Assembly (NCBI GenBank): GCA_964368645.1
Contig: CAYJBY010000001.1
Coordinates: 133,435-197,434, forward strand
Origin: JAEDHM01 sp964368645
GTDB lineage: Bacteria > Bacillota > Clostridia > Christensenellales > CAG-1252
DNA length: 64,000 nucleotides
Direction: 5' to 3'
Below are positions 1 through 8,702 of this stretch, piece by piece (position 1 is the first letter of the stretch; every line of letters starts with the position of its first letter). Below the pieces are notes generated by a model. That model worked only from the letters and a program-made list of their open reading frames with translations. It was not told where the DNA came from and made no database searches. The translations under genes were made by a program, and so were the position numbers.

Positions 1-768
1 TCCCGTAACCTTTTCCGCAAAAACGCCTTTCAGCGTAACGGTTTTGCCGTTGCCGTCAAGGTTCCCTACGAAGCCGTCAAGTGGCTCGTCAAGAGTCAAA
101 TCCTTTTGCAAAAGATAATAACCCTCGTGAGAAGCGGCGTATTCAAGCTGTGCCGCCGTGGTTATAAGAAAAGGATTTTGCTCCGTACCGCCGCCGTAGC
201 TTTGGGGGAGTATGGTCATCAGTAACACCGCCGCCACCAAAAGTAAGACGGAAAAAGCGCAGGAGATAGTCACAAAGGCGCGTTTCCCGACCGCGATTTT
301 GCGGCGCGTCAGCTTGATACCCTTATCGGTAAAGGTAAGCTGTTGCCCCCACCGCATACGGTAAACCGCCGTCAGCCTTTCCTTAATCGCCTCGTCCTTA
401 TACAGGAGGTTATAACGGGAGCGAAGATACTCGTCCTCGCCCAGTACGGCAAGCATTTCAAGGGGAGTAATGGGGTTCCTGCCGAGAGCGTAGAACCTAA
501 GCTCTCTGCCGCAACGCTTGCGGAAGTCGGAATACATACGGTAATCCTCCTCCATCGCCACGTAATCGCTTACGGCGGCAAGCTCCCTTTCGTATGCCTT
601 GACAATGTTTTTACTGCGGTAAAGATAGCAAAGGGAGAGCAAAGGGAAACGCCCGTAGCGCAAGGCACGGGTATTCGCGCTTTTTATATACCGTCCGAAG
701 AGAACGGGATCGTCCGTGACTATGGCGCGGTAAACCGCCTCGTAGCCCTCTCTTTCCTTTTCGTCCAT
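1..768 (-). CDS. Membrane protein with GLUG-like extracellular part (C-terminus cut by window)
   Basis: The frame is open from an ATG at 768 to the window edge (256 codons seen). Residues 1-110 are charged and predicted cytoplasmic. One strong membrane segment follows at roughly residues 155-180, after a basic stretch. Outside it begins a GGGTEQNPFLITTAAQL segment, typical of the start of GLUG-type beta-solenoid surface proteins, then a repeat-like part with DG and GN turns. The start overlaps the stop of the upstream coiled-coil gene by one base (TAATG), so the two are translationally coupled. The family name rests on one motif; the exact function is unknown and the protein continues beyond the window. 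Confidence 0.7.
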   Translation of the reverse strand, partial: MDEKEREGYEAVYRAIVTDDPVLFGRYIKSANTRALRYGRFPLLSLCYLYRSKNIVKAYERELAAVSDYVAMEEDYRMYSDFRKRCGRELRFYALGRNPITPLEMLAVLGEDEYLRSRYNLLYKDEAIKERLTAVYRMRWGQQLTFTDKGIKLTRRKIAVGKRAFVTISCAFSVLLLVAAVLLMTILPQSYGGGTEQNPFLITTAAQLEYAASHEGYYLLQKDLTLDEPLDGFVGNLDGNGKTVTLKGVFAEKVTG

Positions 769-1478
769 TATTTTTTCACCTTGACCTTACGGCTTTCCGC
801 CCACCTGTCCAACATCTCGAAAAGGTATATTTCGTTGACGTCGTTCTGTTCCACCACCGACTTGATAAGACGGTTAGTGTCCTGATAGGTAACGACCAAG
901 CGTTCCAAGGTGGAATTCTGATCGTTGAGTATTCTGACAAGCTCCTCGTTGCCTTTTTTGATTTCCGCTATTTCGCCGCCGTTGTCGGACAGAGCCTTGG
1001 CAACGTCCTGATTGATAAACTCCGCAACCTTCTGTACGTTGCCGTTATAGCTGTCAAGGGTGCGTTCCAGTTCCTTGAGGTTGTAGCCCTTTTTCTTCTC
1101 CTCGATAACGCCGTCCAGCTTGCCGATTTGCTCCTCGGCGCGTTTTTCCAGCTCGTCCACCGCCTTGATTTTGGCTTCCGTCTTCTCGAAAACCTCCAAA
1201 ACGCCCTCCACGCCCTTAACGTAGCGTTCCGCGGAAACCGCGAACTTGTCTATACGCGAGGAAAGGTCGGTTGCCTTAGCCGATTGATTGGAAAGGGTAT
1301 CGTAAATGCTTTGGAGCTTGCCCTGAACGTCACTGCCGAAAGCGGTGTTAAGGGCGGCGATATCCCCCTTGAGGGAGTCGTAGGTATCGGCAAAGCTATG
1401 CAGGTTAGCCTGCACGGGAGTAAGCAAATCCCTATACGCTCTAAACGCTTCTATCAGCTCCTTAATCTCGTTATCCAT
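768..1478 (-). CDS. Coiled-coil protein of unknown function
   Basis: A 236-residue protein with no signal peptide and no membrane segment. Most of it is predicted alpha-helical with long charged heptad stretches (roughly residues 90-140 and 145-215), suggesting an elongated coiled-coil oligomer. I recognise no catalytic motif. It lies between a helicase gene (8-base overlap at its start) and a membrane protein gene (1-base overlap at its end). The three are one operon and the product may link the helicase to the membrane protein. That role is inference from context only. Confidence 0.75.
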   Translation of the reverse strand: MDNEIKELIEAFRAYRDLLTPVQANLHSFADTYDSLKGDIAALNTAFGSDVQGKLQSIYDTLSNQSAKATDLSSRIDKFAVSAERYVKGVEGVLEVFEKTEAKIKAVDELEKRAEEQIGKLDGVIEEKKKGYNLKELERTLDSYNGNVQKVAEFINQDVAKALSDNGGEIAEIKKGNEELVRILNDQNSTLERLVVTYQDTNRLIKSVVEQNDVNEIYLFEMLDRWAESRKVKVKK

Positions 1479-3903
1479 TATTTTTCTCCTTTTTCTTTTT
1501 CAGCTTGGCGGCAATGGCTCTGTTATCGTTCAAAAGCCGCAGAGCCTCCTCCTTAACCGTTTCGGCAATCAGCCGTCTGGCTTCGCCGTTTTGTTCCAAA
1601 TCCCCGTAAAAGCGAACCACGTCGCCGTTAAGTCCCGTGCCTTCCTCGGCAGAGGTGGCGTCCAAAAGCTGTATAAGCTGTTCGTCGCCCGACATCACGA
1701 ACATACGCTTGGCTTCCTCGATTATGCCCTTTTCCCAAAGCTCCACACCTGCGCGGCGGTACTCGCCCTTGTTCACCAGTCTTTCGTAAATATCCACACG
1801 GGTAAGCTGGCGCATTCTGGTACGGTCGTCGGTAAGCTTTTCCGCGCTGAAACGGGCGTTGCCGTACTGACCGAGTTTCAGGAACTGCTCCACGCGCTCC
1901 ATCAACTCGTCCTGATCCAACTCAGGCTTATCGACTACAGCGGTAAGGCTGTTGAACGCCTGCTCCGCAGTCATCGGCTCAAAGCTCTTAAAAAAGCCGT
2001 TAAACAGGGGAATTTCCGCCGATTCGCTCACGAAAAGGTTGACTCTCGCACGGGAAACACCCACGTAAAAGAGGTTGAAATAGTAGCGGTAAACAGAGTT
2101 TTCGTCCGCGGTTTTGCGATTGACGGAAGACCTTGTCAAAGCCTCCCATTCCCTCTTGTTATCGGATAGCAAATCGTAGAGAATAACCGTTTCCCTCTCC
2201 AAGCCCTTAACCTCGGAAACGGTAAGTATTTCCTGCCGTTTGAAGAGCTTGCGCAGTTTTTCCTTCTTCGCCGCACTGCCCACTATAAGGGTGAAGTTAT
2301 CAAAATTTTCAGCCGCGACCTTTTCCGCGAAGCCCCTTTCACGGACGAAAGCGGTACAGGCTTTTGCCTCGCTGTCCACGCTTTTTCCCTGCAAAACGAA
2401 GCTGTGCGTGCCGAAAACCGAGGCGTTAAGCTCGCCCAAGCCGTTGATAATATCGGCAATTTTCGCCGCGCTCCTGTAATTGTGGGTAAGCTCAGCCGCC
2501 GCAGAGGAGATTTCCTTACGGAACAGAAGCCTTTTCAGGTAGGCGAAGGAAAAATACGAGGGATTAATCATTTGAAGCGCGTCACCCACGCAAAACATAC
2601 GGCGGCAAAGGGCTTTCAGCAGGCAGAGATTGATTTGCGTCATATCCTGCACCTCGTCCGCGATAAGGAGAGAGTAATCGCAAAGCTCCGCCCCCGAGGT
2701 AAGCAGTTCTCTGGACATAGCGTTATTGTCGGTAAGTCCGTTTTTCGCCAAGTGTGCGTAGTAATCCCGATACAGCGACCAAATAACCTCGCATTCCTGA
2801 CGGCTGAAACCCGAGCCGCGCAGAGCCGCATAGGACTCGGCGGTGGGCGTTTTTGAGTAATCGGTGGGATCGCCCCAGCCCGACAGCATACCGTAAAGCT
2901 CCTTATAAAGCACCTCGGCAGGATACTGTTTCAGCTTTTCCAGTCTGCCGTAAAGACGGTTTTTCGGATTGGCAAGGTATTTAATGAAATAATCCTCGTT
3001 TGCAACCGTGGGAGTTTTGCCTGTTTTCGCGGCGTAAATATCGGCAATAAGCATATAATCCACGCGGCTTGTCAGGAAGTCGGCGATACGCTTAATCTTG
3101 GCGACGATATTCTCCTCGTCGTCCGCGCCGATATACACCCCGAGCTTGTTTTCCACCGCTTTTTTGCGGTATTTGTCGGCAAAAATCACCTTGCCTGCGT
3201 CGTATTCCTCGACGAATCGGGTAAGGTTGCGCCTGAATATATCCAAACGGTTCTTGGTATCTATCAAAAGTCCTCTGGAAAAGGTGGTGTAAAGCACCTT
3301 GCCGACGTACTCTCTGCAAGCGGCAAAAACGATTTTGTCCACGCATACGTTGGTTTTTCCGCTGCCTGCCGCGCCCTGCACCAGCACGTTGCGATCCTCA
3401 AGCTCCACCAAGGCTCTCTGCTCCGCGTTCAAAAGAGGGAAATTAACGCCCGAAGCGTTAGTAAGGCGGTACAGCTTGGAAAAATCCTTTTCGGAGGGCA
3501 GTAGGGTAGTGGGGGTAATTATGAAGTCAACGGTTTTGTGAGCGGCTAAGTAGCCCGTAACCCTTAAATCGTTGCGTAAAAACTCTCCCTCGGAGCTTTC
3601 GTAACGGAAAAAAATTATATCGGAGGGCGAAACCTCCGCGGAGTTAAGCTGTGAACCGAAACGGAAAAAAACCGCGTGCTTGCCGTCCTTCGTGACTGCC
3701 TTTACGCAATCGGCGGCGGCGACCTTGGCGGTCAAAGCCTTCAACTCGTCCAACCGAAGAATAACGGCTTCGGCGAGCTTCGACAAGAGAATATCCAAAT
3801 CCAGAACTCTGGCGGTATCCTTGATTAATTTTTCGGTTTTACGGATTAGACATTTACCCGAAAGAACGGTCTTGTCGGTTTCCGCGGTCAAAACAGTCTG
3901 CAT
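1471..3903 (-). CDS. UvrD/Rep-like superfamily 1 helicase with C-terminal helical repeats
   Basis: This 810-residue ATP-dependent DNA or RNA translocase shows all main SF1 motifs. Walker A GAAGSGKT is near residue 176, Walker B DEVQD near 414, motif III GDALQMI after it, motif IV NYRSAAKIADIIN, motif V SEVKGLERETVILYD near 560, and motif VI FYVGVSRAR near 612. A ~165-residue N-terminal extension precedes the Q-motif (LNAEQRALVE), and a ~160-residue alpha-helical tail resembling TPR-like solenoids follows the motor. It lacks RecB-type nuclease motifs. It heads a three-gene operon with a coiled-coil protein and a membrane protein. A GAGGT ribosome site precedes ATG 3903 and a TATAAT box lies at 3920-3925 without a clear -35. 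Confidence 0.88.
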   Translation of the reverse strand: MQTVLTAETDKTVLSGKCLIRKTEKLIKDTARVLDLDILLSKLAEAVILRLDELKALTAKVAAADCVKAVTKDGKHAVFFRFGSQLNSAEVSPSDIIFFRYESSEGEFLRNDLRVTGYLAAHKTVDFIITPTTLLPSEKDFSKLYRLTNASGVNFPLLNAEQRALVELEDRNVLVQGAAGSGKTNVCVDKIVFAACREYVGKVLYTTFSRGLLIDTKNRLDIFRRNLTRFVEEYDAGKVIFADKYRKKAVENKLGVYIGADDEENIVAKIKRIADFLTSRVDYMLIADIYAAKTGKTPTVANEDYFIKYLANPKNRLYGRLEKLKQYPAEVLYKELYGMLSGWGDPTDYSKTPTAESYAALRGSGFSRQECEVIWSLYRDYYAHLAKNGLTDNNAMSRELLTSGAELCDYSLLIADEVQDMTQINLCLLKALCRRMFCVGDALQMINPSYFSFAYLKRLLFRKEISSAAAELTHNYRSAAKIADIINGLGELNASVFGTHSFVLQGKSVDSEAKACTAFVRERGFAEKVAAENFDNFTLIVGSAAKKEKLRKLFKRQEILTVSEVKGLERETVILYDLLSDNKREWEALTRSSVNRKTADENSVYRYYFNLFYVGVSRARVNLFVSESAEIPLFNGFFKSFEPMTAEQAFNSLTAVVDKPELDQDELMERVEQFLKLGQYGNARFSAEKLTDDRTRMRQLTRVDIYERLVNKGEYRRAGVELWEKGIIEEAKRMFVMSGDEQLIQLLDATSAEEGTGLNGDVVRFYGDLEQNGEARRLIAETVKEEALRLLNDNRAIAAKLKKKKEKNNG

Positions 3904-3959
3904 AATACCTCTTACCGTTATTATAACCTATAAACTTAAAAATTCCTTAACTTTTCGCC

Positions 3960-4982
3960 CTATTTTGCGGATAAGATGCGAATTTTTTCCTGCAAATACA
4001 ATAATTTCGCAAAAAACAGTCCGCCGCCGTTCTTCAACTCCTCAACTGGAAAGCCAAGCTCGGGAAGTCTTTTGTCCGCAACCTCTCCCGAGGTATAATC
4101 GATAGTACGGATACGCTCGCCGTTTTTCGCCGTTTTTTTCGCTTCCTCCGCACCTCTTTCCTGCTCTGCGCGGTAGTACGCGGCGACTCTTTCTTTCAGC
4201 GTTTCCAAAACCCTTTCCTTGTTTTTCAGCTGAGAACGCTCGTCCTGACAGACCGCAACGATTCCCGTAGGCAGGTGCGCGGCGCGTACCGCGGTTTCCA
4301 CCTTATTGATATTCTGTCCGCCTGCTCCGCCGGAGTGAAAAAGGGTGATTTCCACGTCCTTTTTGTCAAGAGTATAGGAGTCCGCTGGCAGGGGATAGGC
4401 GCAGACTCTCACCGCCGCCTTTTTACCGCCGTCATAATATGCCGCGGCGATTCCGTTCTCGTATCTGAACAGCTTGTTGGCGTTGCGCCCCTTGACCGTA
4501 AGACCGTTGGGCGCAGATTCCGCACGCAAGCCTTCCTCCGAAGCCGCCGAGGAATAAATCTTTTTCAGCTCCCTGACAAGCTCGTCGCTATCGCGCCCGA
4601 CAGGGGAAAGCTCCACCTGAACGGTGCACTCCGCGCCGTCGTCCGACAAGGCGCAATCTCCTGCCGAGCCGTCGGTTAAGGCGGTTATCAGGCAATAATC
4701 CAGAATCAGCTCCTTTCTTTTAAGCAGTCTGCGCTCTTCCTTGACGTAATCCGCAAGAAGAGGATCGGTAACGGACGCCAAAGCCGCTATCTCCGCAAGA
4801 GTAGCGTTAATGCTTTTAATCAGCCCGTCCGCCTTTTCAACCGCGCGTTTTTTCTCCGTGCAGTACATAAGATAGGGCAGGTCGGCAGTTACCTCGGGAG
4901 CGGCGATAAGACTTTCCAACTCCTTATAGCGAAGAGGCACCGCCTCCGCAGTTTTCAATAGATACTCGGTTATTTTTTCCAC
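3960..4982 (-). CDS. Release-factor-like GGQ protein without a codon-recognition motif
   Basis: About 340 residues, close to the length of RF1/RF2. The catalytic domain is clear: HSGGAGGQNINKVETAV near residue 220, then HLPTGIVAVCQDERSQLKNK, so it should enter the ribosomal peptidyl-transferase centre and hydrolyse peptidyl-tRNA. The segment where RF1 carries PxT and RF2 carries SPF (before the GGQ domain) is short and diverged, and neither tripeptide is visible. It may be a rescue-type or repurposed factor, not a housekeeping one. The GTG at 4982 is preferred because AGGGAGG sits 5 bases upstream; ATG 5003 extends it by 7 residues but has no ribosome site. Confidence 0.8.
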   Translation of the reverse strand: MEKITEYLLKTAEAVPLRYKELESLIAAPEVTADLPYLMYCTEKKRAVEKADGLIKSINATLAEIAALASVTDPLLADYVKEERRLLKRKELILDYCLITALTDGSAGDCALSDDGAECTVQVELSPVGRDSDELVRELKKIYSSAASEEGLRAESAPNGLTVKGRNANKLFRYENGIAAAYYDGGKKAAVRVCAYPLPADSYTLDKKDVEITLFHSGGAGGQNINKVETAVRAAHLPTGIVAVCQDERSQLKNKERVLETLKERVAAYYRAEQERGAEEAKKTAKNGERIRTIDYTSGEVADKRLPELGFPVEELKNGGGLFFAKLLYLQEKIRILSAK

Positions 4983-5012
4983 GCCGTCCTCCCTGCCGTC
5001 CATTATGCAACA

Positions 5013-5040
5013 AAAGCCGAAATTATATTATCGGCTTTCG
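5013..5040 (-). terminator. Hairpin terminator after the SPFH/RHH operon
   Basis: An 8-bp stem (AAAGCCGA / TCGGCTTT) with an A/T-rich loop. Read on the minus strand it is followed by TTTTGTT. It separates the ribbon-helix-helix gene from the release-factor-like gene. Confidence 0.55.
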
Positions 5041-5197
5041 CGTTTTCCGCTTTCAAAAGAAGCGTTATTTATATTTTAACATATTTGCCGCTCTTATCGC
5101 GCGGTTTTTCGGAATTTGCGCGAATTAATGGTTTTTCACCGCACAACTGCCGCAGTACGGCTCGGCGGAAAAGTATTCGCGTCCTCTCCGATTCGGC

Positions 5198-5359
5198 TCA
5201 GTCCTTGGTCTTTTTGCGTTTTCTCACCGCGTCGGTAAGGATAAACTCTATCTGCCCGTTGAGAGAGCGAAAATCCTGCTCCGCCCACTCCGCCAAATCT
5301 TCCCACAGCTTTTTGGGAAGACGGAGCGGCACTTGTTTTTTATCCTTATTGTCCTCCAT
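5198..5359 (-). CDS. Small ribbon-helix-helix (Arc-like) DNA-binding protein
   Basis: A 53-residue gene. The core VPLRLPKKLWEDLAEWAEQD is followed by SLNGQIEFILTDAVRKRKK, the beta-strand/helix/helix pattern of Arc/MetJ-type regulators, with the short VPLRLP strand expected to contact DNA. It starts 7 bases after the stop of the SPFH gene and is surely co-transcribed with it. No toxin gene is next to it, so a toxin-antitoxin role is not supported. It is a natural candidate for binding the GATATC repeat in the promoter of its own operon. Confidence 0.75.
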   Translation of the reverse strand: MEDNKDKKQVPLRLPKKLWEDLAEWAEQDFRSLNGQIEFILTDAVRKRKKTKD

Positions 5360-5366
5360 AACGGCA

Positions 5367-6371
5367 TCAATACAAGGAACCGCTGTTGACTACTGGCTGT
5401 GCGTCCTTACTTCCGCACAAAACCACCAACAGATTACTTACCATTGCCGCTTTTCTCTCGTTGTCAAGCTCGACAATGCCATTTTCGGAAAGCTTGTCAA
5501 GAGCCATCTCAACCATACCTACCGCACCCTCGACTATCTTGATACGAGCGTCGATTATCGCCTTAGCCTGCTGTCTTTGCAGCATTGCCGCCGCGATTTC
5601 GGGAGCGTAAGCAAGGTGCGCGATACGCGCTTCGATAATCTCTATACCGGCAAGCTCCACCTTCTGCTGAAGCTCCACCTTAAGCACCTCGGCGATTTCC
5701 TGCGCACTGCCTCTTAAAGACTTCTCGTCGCCGGCTTCACTGACGTCGTAAGGATACTGCCTTGCCACGTGACGGATTGCCGCGTCGGTTTGAGAGGAAA
5801 TATAATTAACGTAGTTATCCACGTTGAATACCGCCTTGGCGGTGTCCTTAATACGCCAAATAACGATAACGCCGATTTCGATAGGATTGCCTTCCTCGTC
5901 GTTGACCTTCTGAATCTTGTTGTCCAGCGTCATAGCTTTAAGGGAGAGCTTGCGGCTGTAGGAAGCTATTACTTCCTTTTCCTCCGCGTTCTTCGCCTTC
6001 GCGCTTGCCGCCATCTGTTGCATCATTGCCTGACCTGCCGCAGGATTAAATACCGTGCAGAAAGGGTTTACCCAGAAAAATCCGTCCCTTGCGATAGTAC
6101 CGAAATACTTTCCGAAAAGGGTAAGCACCACGGCCTCGTTAGGTCTCATTATCTTAAAGCCGGAGGAGAGCAGGGGAAGCACCACAGCAAAAATCACCAC
6201 TGCGAAAGCTATCATTACCGCGCTGTTTCTCGTACCGCCGATAACCGCAAGCACGATACCGACGACAACCAACGCCACCACCGCGAAAAACATAGCATAT
6301 CCGTTAGCAGGCGTAATCAGTTTTTCCCTGACGTCCTTGTTCAACTCGTTTTTATTAATCGTTTCACTCAT
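5367..6371 (-). CDS. SPFH/band 7 domain (stomatin/slipin-like) membrane protein
   Basis: A 334-residue protein. Two adjacent hydrophobic segments (about residues 24-48 and 50-72) form a membrane hairpin or anchor. They are followed by MRPNEAVVLTLFGKYFGTIARDGFFWVNPF, split here only by residue order, which is the start of an SPFH domain. A long alanine/glutamate-rich helical part (about 220-290) probably drives oligomerisation. Members organise membrane microdomains and shield or recruit proteases and transporters; the client here is unknown. AGGAGG precedes the ATG. It is the first gene of an operon with a small ribbon-helix-helix protein. Confidence 0.88.
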   Translation of the reverse strand: MSETINKNELNKDVREKLITPANGYAMFFAVVALVVVGIVLAVIGGTRNSAVMIAFAVVIFAVVLPLLSSGFKIMRPNEAVVLTLFGKYFGTIARDGFFWVNPFCTVFNPAAGQAMMQQMAASAKAKNAEEKEVIASYSRKLSLKAMTLDNKIQKVNDEEGNPIEIGVIVIWRIKDTAKAVFNVDNYVNYISSQTDAAIRHVARQYPYDVSEAGDEKSLRGSAQEIAEVLKVELQQKVELAGIEIIEARIAHLAYAPEIAAAMLQRQQAKAIIDARIKIVEGAVGMVEMALDKLSENGIVELDNERKAAMVSNLLVVLCGSKDAQPVVNSGSLY

Positions 6372-6408
6372 AAAAAATCCCTCCTAAAGTGAATTTCTAG
6401 CTATTATT

Positions 6409-6438
6409 ATGATATCATTTCGATATCACTTCTGTCAA
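6409..6438 (-). promoter_or_regulatory. Promoter of the SPFH-RHH operon with GATATC repeat operator
   Basis: On the minus strand, -35 TTGACA (6438-6433) and -10 TATCAT (6414-6409) are 18 bases apart. Two palindromic GATATC hexamers (6411-6416 and 6422-6427) separated by 5 bases cover the -10 and the spacer, a placement expected of a repressor site. The co-transcribed ribbon-helix-helix protein is the obvious candidate ligand (inference). Confidence 0.65.
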
Positions 6439-6458
6439 CGGCTTTTCAAAAATAATTC

Positions 6459-6487
6459 TTGCCTTTGCGCCGCGCTTGTGTTATATT
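6459..6487 (+). promoter_or_regulatory. Promoter of gltX
   Basis: -35 TTGCCT (6459-6464), 17-base spacer, -10 TATATT (6482-6487), 32 bases before the start codon and divergent from the SPFH promoter. Confidence 0.65.
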
Positions 6488-6519
6488 GATAAGGAATTAT
6501 TTATAATAGAGGTATTACT

Positions 6520-7938
6520 ATGACAGTACGCACCCGTTTTGCTCCTTCCCCCACAGGCTTTATGCACATAGGCAACTTAAGAACCGCCCTGTACGCTTGG
6601 CTTTTCGCCCGTAACGCAGGCGGCAAGTTTATCATTCGCATAGAGGACACCGACCAAGGCAGATACGTGGAGGGCGCGGTGGACGTTATATTCAACACGC
6701 TTAAAACGGCAGGTATCGACTACGACGAGGGGCCTGACAAGGACGGCGGCGTAGGACCTTACGTCCAGAGCGAGCGCAAGGATATTTACAAAAAGTACGC
6801 GGATATTCTTGTGGCGAGCGGCAACGCGTATTACTGCTTTTGCGGCAAGCGCGAGGTAAGCGACGGCGGCGTGGGCAAGTATGACAAACGCTGTCTGCGC
6901 TTAAGCAAGGAAGAGATAGCCGCCAACTTAGCGGCAGGCAAGCCCTACGTTATCAGACAGAACATTCCGCAAACCGAGGGCGAAAGCGTTTACGAGGATA
7001 TGGTTTACGGCAGAATCGCCGTTGCCTACAAGGATATGGACGACGCGATTCTCTTAAAGAGCGACGGTATGCCCACCTACAACTTCGCCAACGTGGTGGA
7101 CGACCACCTGATGGGTATAACCCACGTCTTAAGAGGTAACGAATACCTGTCCAGCACTCCCCAGTATAATATGCTGTACGACGCTTTCGGTTGGGAACGC
7201 CCCACCTATATGCATCTGCCTCCCATTATGCGCGACCACGAGCATAAGCTGAGCAAACGCCACGGCGACGCCAATTTCGACGATTTTATCAACAAGGGCT
7301 ATCTGCCCAAGGCGATTATCAACTATATCGCGCTGTTGGGCTGGAACCCCGGCGACAACCGCGAAAAAATGACTATGGACGAGCTTAAAGAGTCCTTCTC
7401 CGTCAAGGGTGTTTCCGCAAGCCCCAGTATCTTCGACGAGGCTAAGCTGAGATGGCTTAACGCGGAATACATAAGGGATTTAAGCGACGACGAATATTAT
7501 GCGCTGGCGGAGCCTTGGTTTGAGAAGAGCGTTATCGCAGGCAAATACGATTACCGCTTTTTGGCAGGACTGTTAAAGCCGCGCACGGAGGTTTTCTCGG
7601 ATATTCCCCAAACGGTGGAATTTTTGGAAAACTACGAGGGCTTTGACACCGCCTTATTCGTCAACCAAAAGAACAAGACCGACGCGCAAAACGCCAAAAC
7701 CATACTCGCCGCCGCGCTTCCTGTACTGGAAAACGCCGTGTGGGAGAACGATCCCCTTGTGGACGCGCTTGTCGCCCTGTCCGCGGAGATAGGAGTTAAA
7801 AAGGGCGCGGTGTTGTGGTGCGTGCGTATTGCCTTAACGGGCAAGGCGAACACCCCCGGCGGAGCCAGTGAAATGGCGGTTTTGCTGGGTAAGGAACGCT
7901 CCTTAGAGCGTATCCGCTACGCAATCGCAAGACTTTAA
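6520..7938 (+). CDS. gltX: Glutamyl-tRNA synthetase
   Basis: Class I aminoacyl-tRNA synthetase of 472 residues that charges tRNA-Glu (and possibly tRNA-Gln in lineages using the GatCAB route). RFAPSPTGFMHIGNLRTALY near residue 5-25 carries the HIGH-type signature as HIGN. HKLSKRHGD near residue 241 is the KMSKS-type loop. A CFCGKR...C cysteine cluster near residue 107 fits the zinc-binding SWIM region seen in many bacterial GluRS. A GAGG ribosome site precedes ATG 6520. The gene appears monocistronic: its own promoter upstream and a hairpin terminator directly after. Confidence 0.97.
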   Translation: MTVRTRFAPSPTGFMHIGNLRTALYAWLFARNAGGKFIIRIEDTDQGRYVEGAVDVIFNTLKTAGIDYDEGPDKDGGVGPYVQSERKDIYKKYADILVASGNAYYCFCGKREVSDGGVGKYDKRCLRLSKEEIAANLAAGKPYVIRQNIPQTEGESVYEDMVYGRIAVAYKDMDDAILLKSDGMPTYNFANVVDDHLMGITHVLRGNEYLSSTPQYNMLYDAFGWERPTYMHLPPIMRDHEHKLSKRHGDANFDDFINKGYLPKAIINYIALLGWNPGDNREKMTMDELKESFSVKGVSASPSIFDEAKLRWLNAEYIRDLSDDEYYALAEPWFEKSVIAGKYDYRFLAGLLKPRTEVFSDIPQTVEFLENYEGFDTALFVNQKNKTDAQNAKTILAAALPVLENAVWENDPLVDALVALSAEIGVKKGAVLWCVRIALTGKANTPGGASEMAVLLGKERSLERIRYAIARL

Positions 7939-7951
7939 TCGGCAATCAATT

Positions 7952-7980
7952 CGGGGCGACTTCGCCCCGTTTTAATTTTG
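7952..7980 (+). terminator. Rho-independent terminator of gltX
   Basis: A 7-bp GC-rich stem CGGGGCG/CGCCCCG (7952-7958 with 7963-7969), a 4-base loop, then TTTTAATTTTG. Confidence 0.85.
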
Positions 7981-8024
7981 TTTTAAGACAAAGCGGATAT
8001 AATCCCATTAACGGAGGCGAAAGT

Positions 8025-8702
8025 ATGAGATTATTGCTTGCAGAAGACGAGAAAAGTTTATCCGACGCGCTGACCAAGATTTTCTCTAAGGAAAAATACG
8101 AGGTGGACGCGGTTTACGACGGCGAAATGGCGTTAAGCTACGGCGTTTCGGGAATTTACGACGTGATAATTCTGGATATTTTAATGCCGAAACTCAAGGG
8201 TACCGAGGTGCTTAGGGAGCTTCGCCGCAGAGAGATAGCTACGCCCGTACTTCTGCTTACCGCGCTTTCCTCCGCAGGGGATAAGGTCACGGGATTAGAC
8301 TTAGGCGCGGACGATTATCTGACCAAGCCCTTCTCCATACCCGAGCTAATGGCGAGGGTTAGGGCGTTGACCAGACGGCGCGTTCAGTTAATCAGCGATA
8401 ACAAACTGGTATTCAAGGACGTAACCTTGGACTTATCAGGCTACAAGCTTTCCACCTCAAGCGGCGAAATCAAGCTCTCGGTCAAGGAATTTGAGATAAT
8501 GCGGTTCCTTCTGGAACGCCCCAATTTCGTGGCGAAAAAGGAGGAGCTTATTCTCAAGGTTTGGGGCTACGACAGCGAGTTCGAGTCCAACAACCTAGAA
8601 GTATATATGTCCTTTTTGAGGAAAAAATTAAAACAGCTGAACGCCGCCTTCGGTATCAATTCCGTCAGGGGCGTGGGGTATGAGTTAAGTGCCAATGAAT
8701 AG
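8025..8702 (+). CDS. OmpR-family response regulator
   Basis: A 225-residue DNA-binding response regulator. The receiver domain (about 1-118) has the acidic pair EDE near residue 7, the phospho-acceptor Asp in DVIILDILMP, the conserved Thr in LLTALS and Lys in YLTKPF. A winged-helix effector domain follows (about 128-225) with ...VRGVGYEL at the end. GGAGG lies 8 bases before the ATG and a TATAAT box is at 7998-8003. The gene overlaps the downstream kinase gene by 14 bases, so the pair is a translationally coupled two-component system. The stimulus is not evident. Confidence 0.93.
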   Translation: MRLLLAEDEKSLSDALTKIFSKEKYEVDAVYDGEMALSYGVSGIYDVIILDILMPKLKGTEVLRELRRREIATPVLLLTALSSAGDKVTGLDLGADDYLTKPFSIPELMARVRALTRRRVQLISDNKLVFKDVTLDLSGYKLSTSSGEIKLSVKEFEIMRFLLERPNFVAKKEELILKVWGYDSEFESNNLEVYMSFLRKKLKQLNAAFGINSVRGVGYELSANE

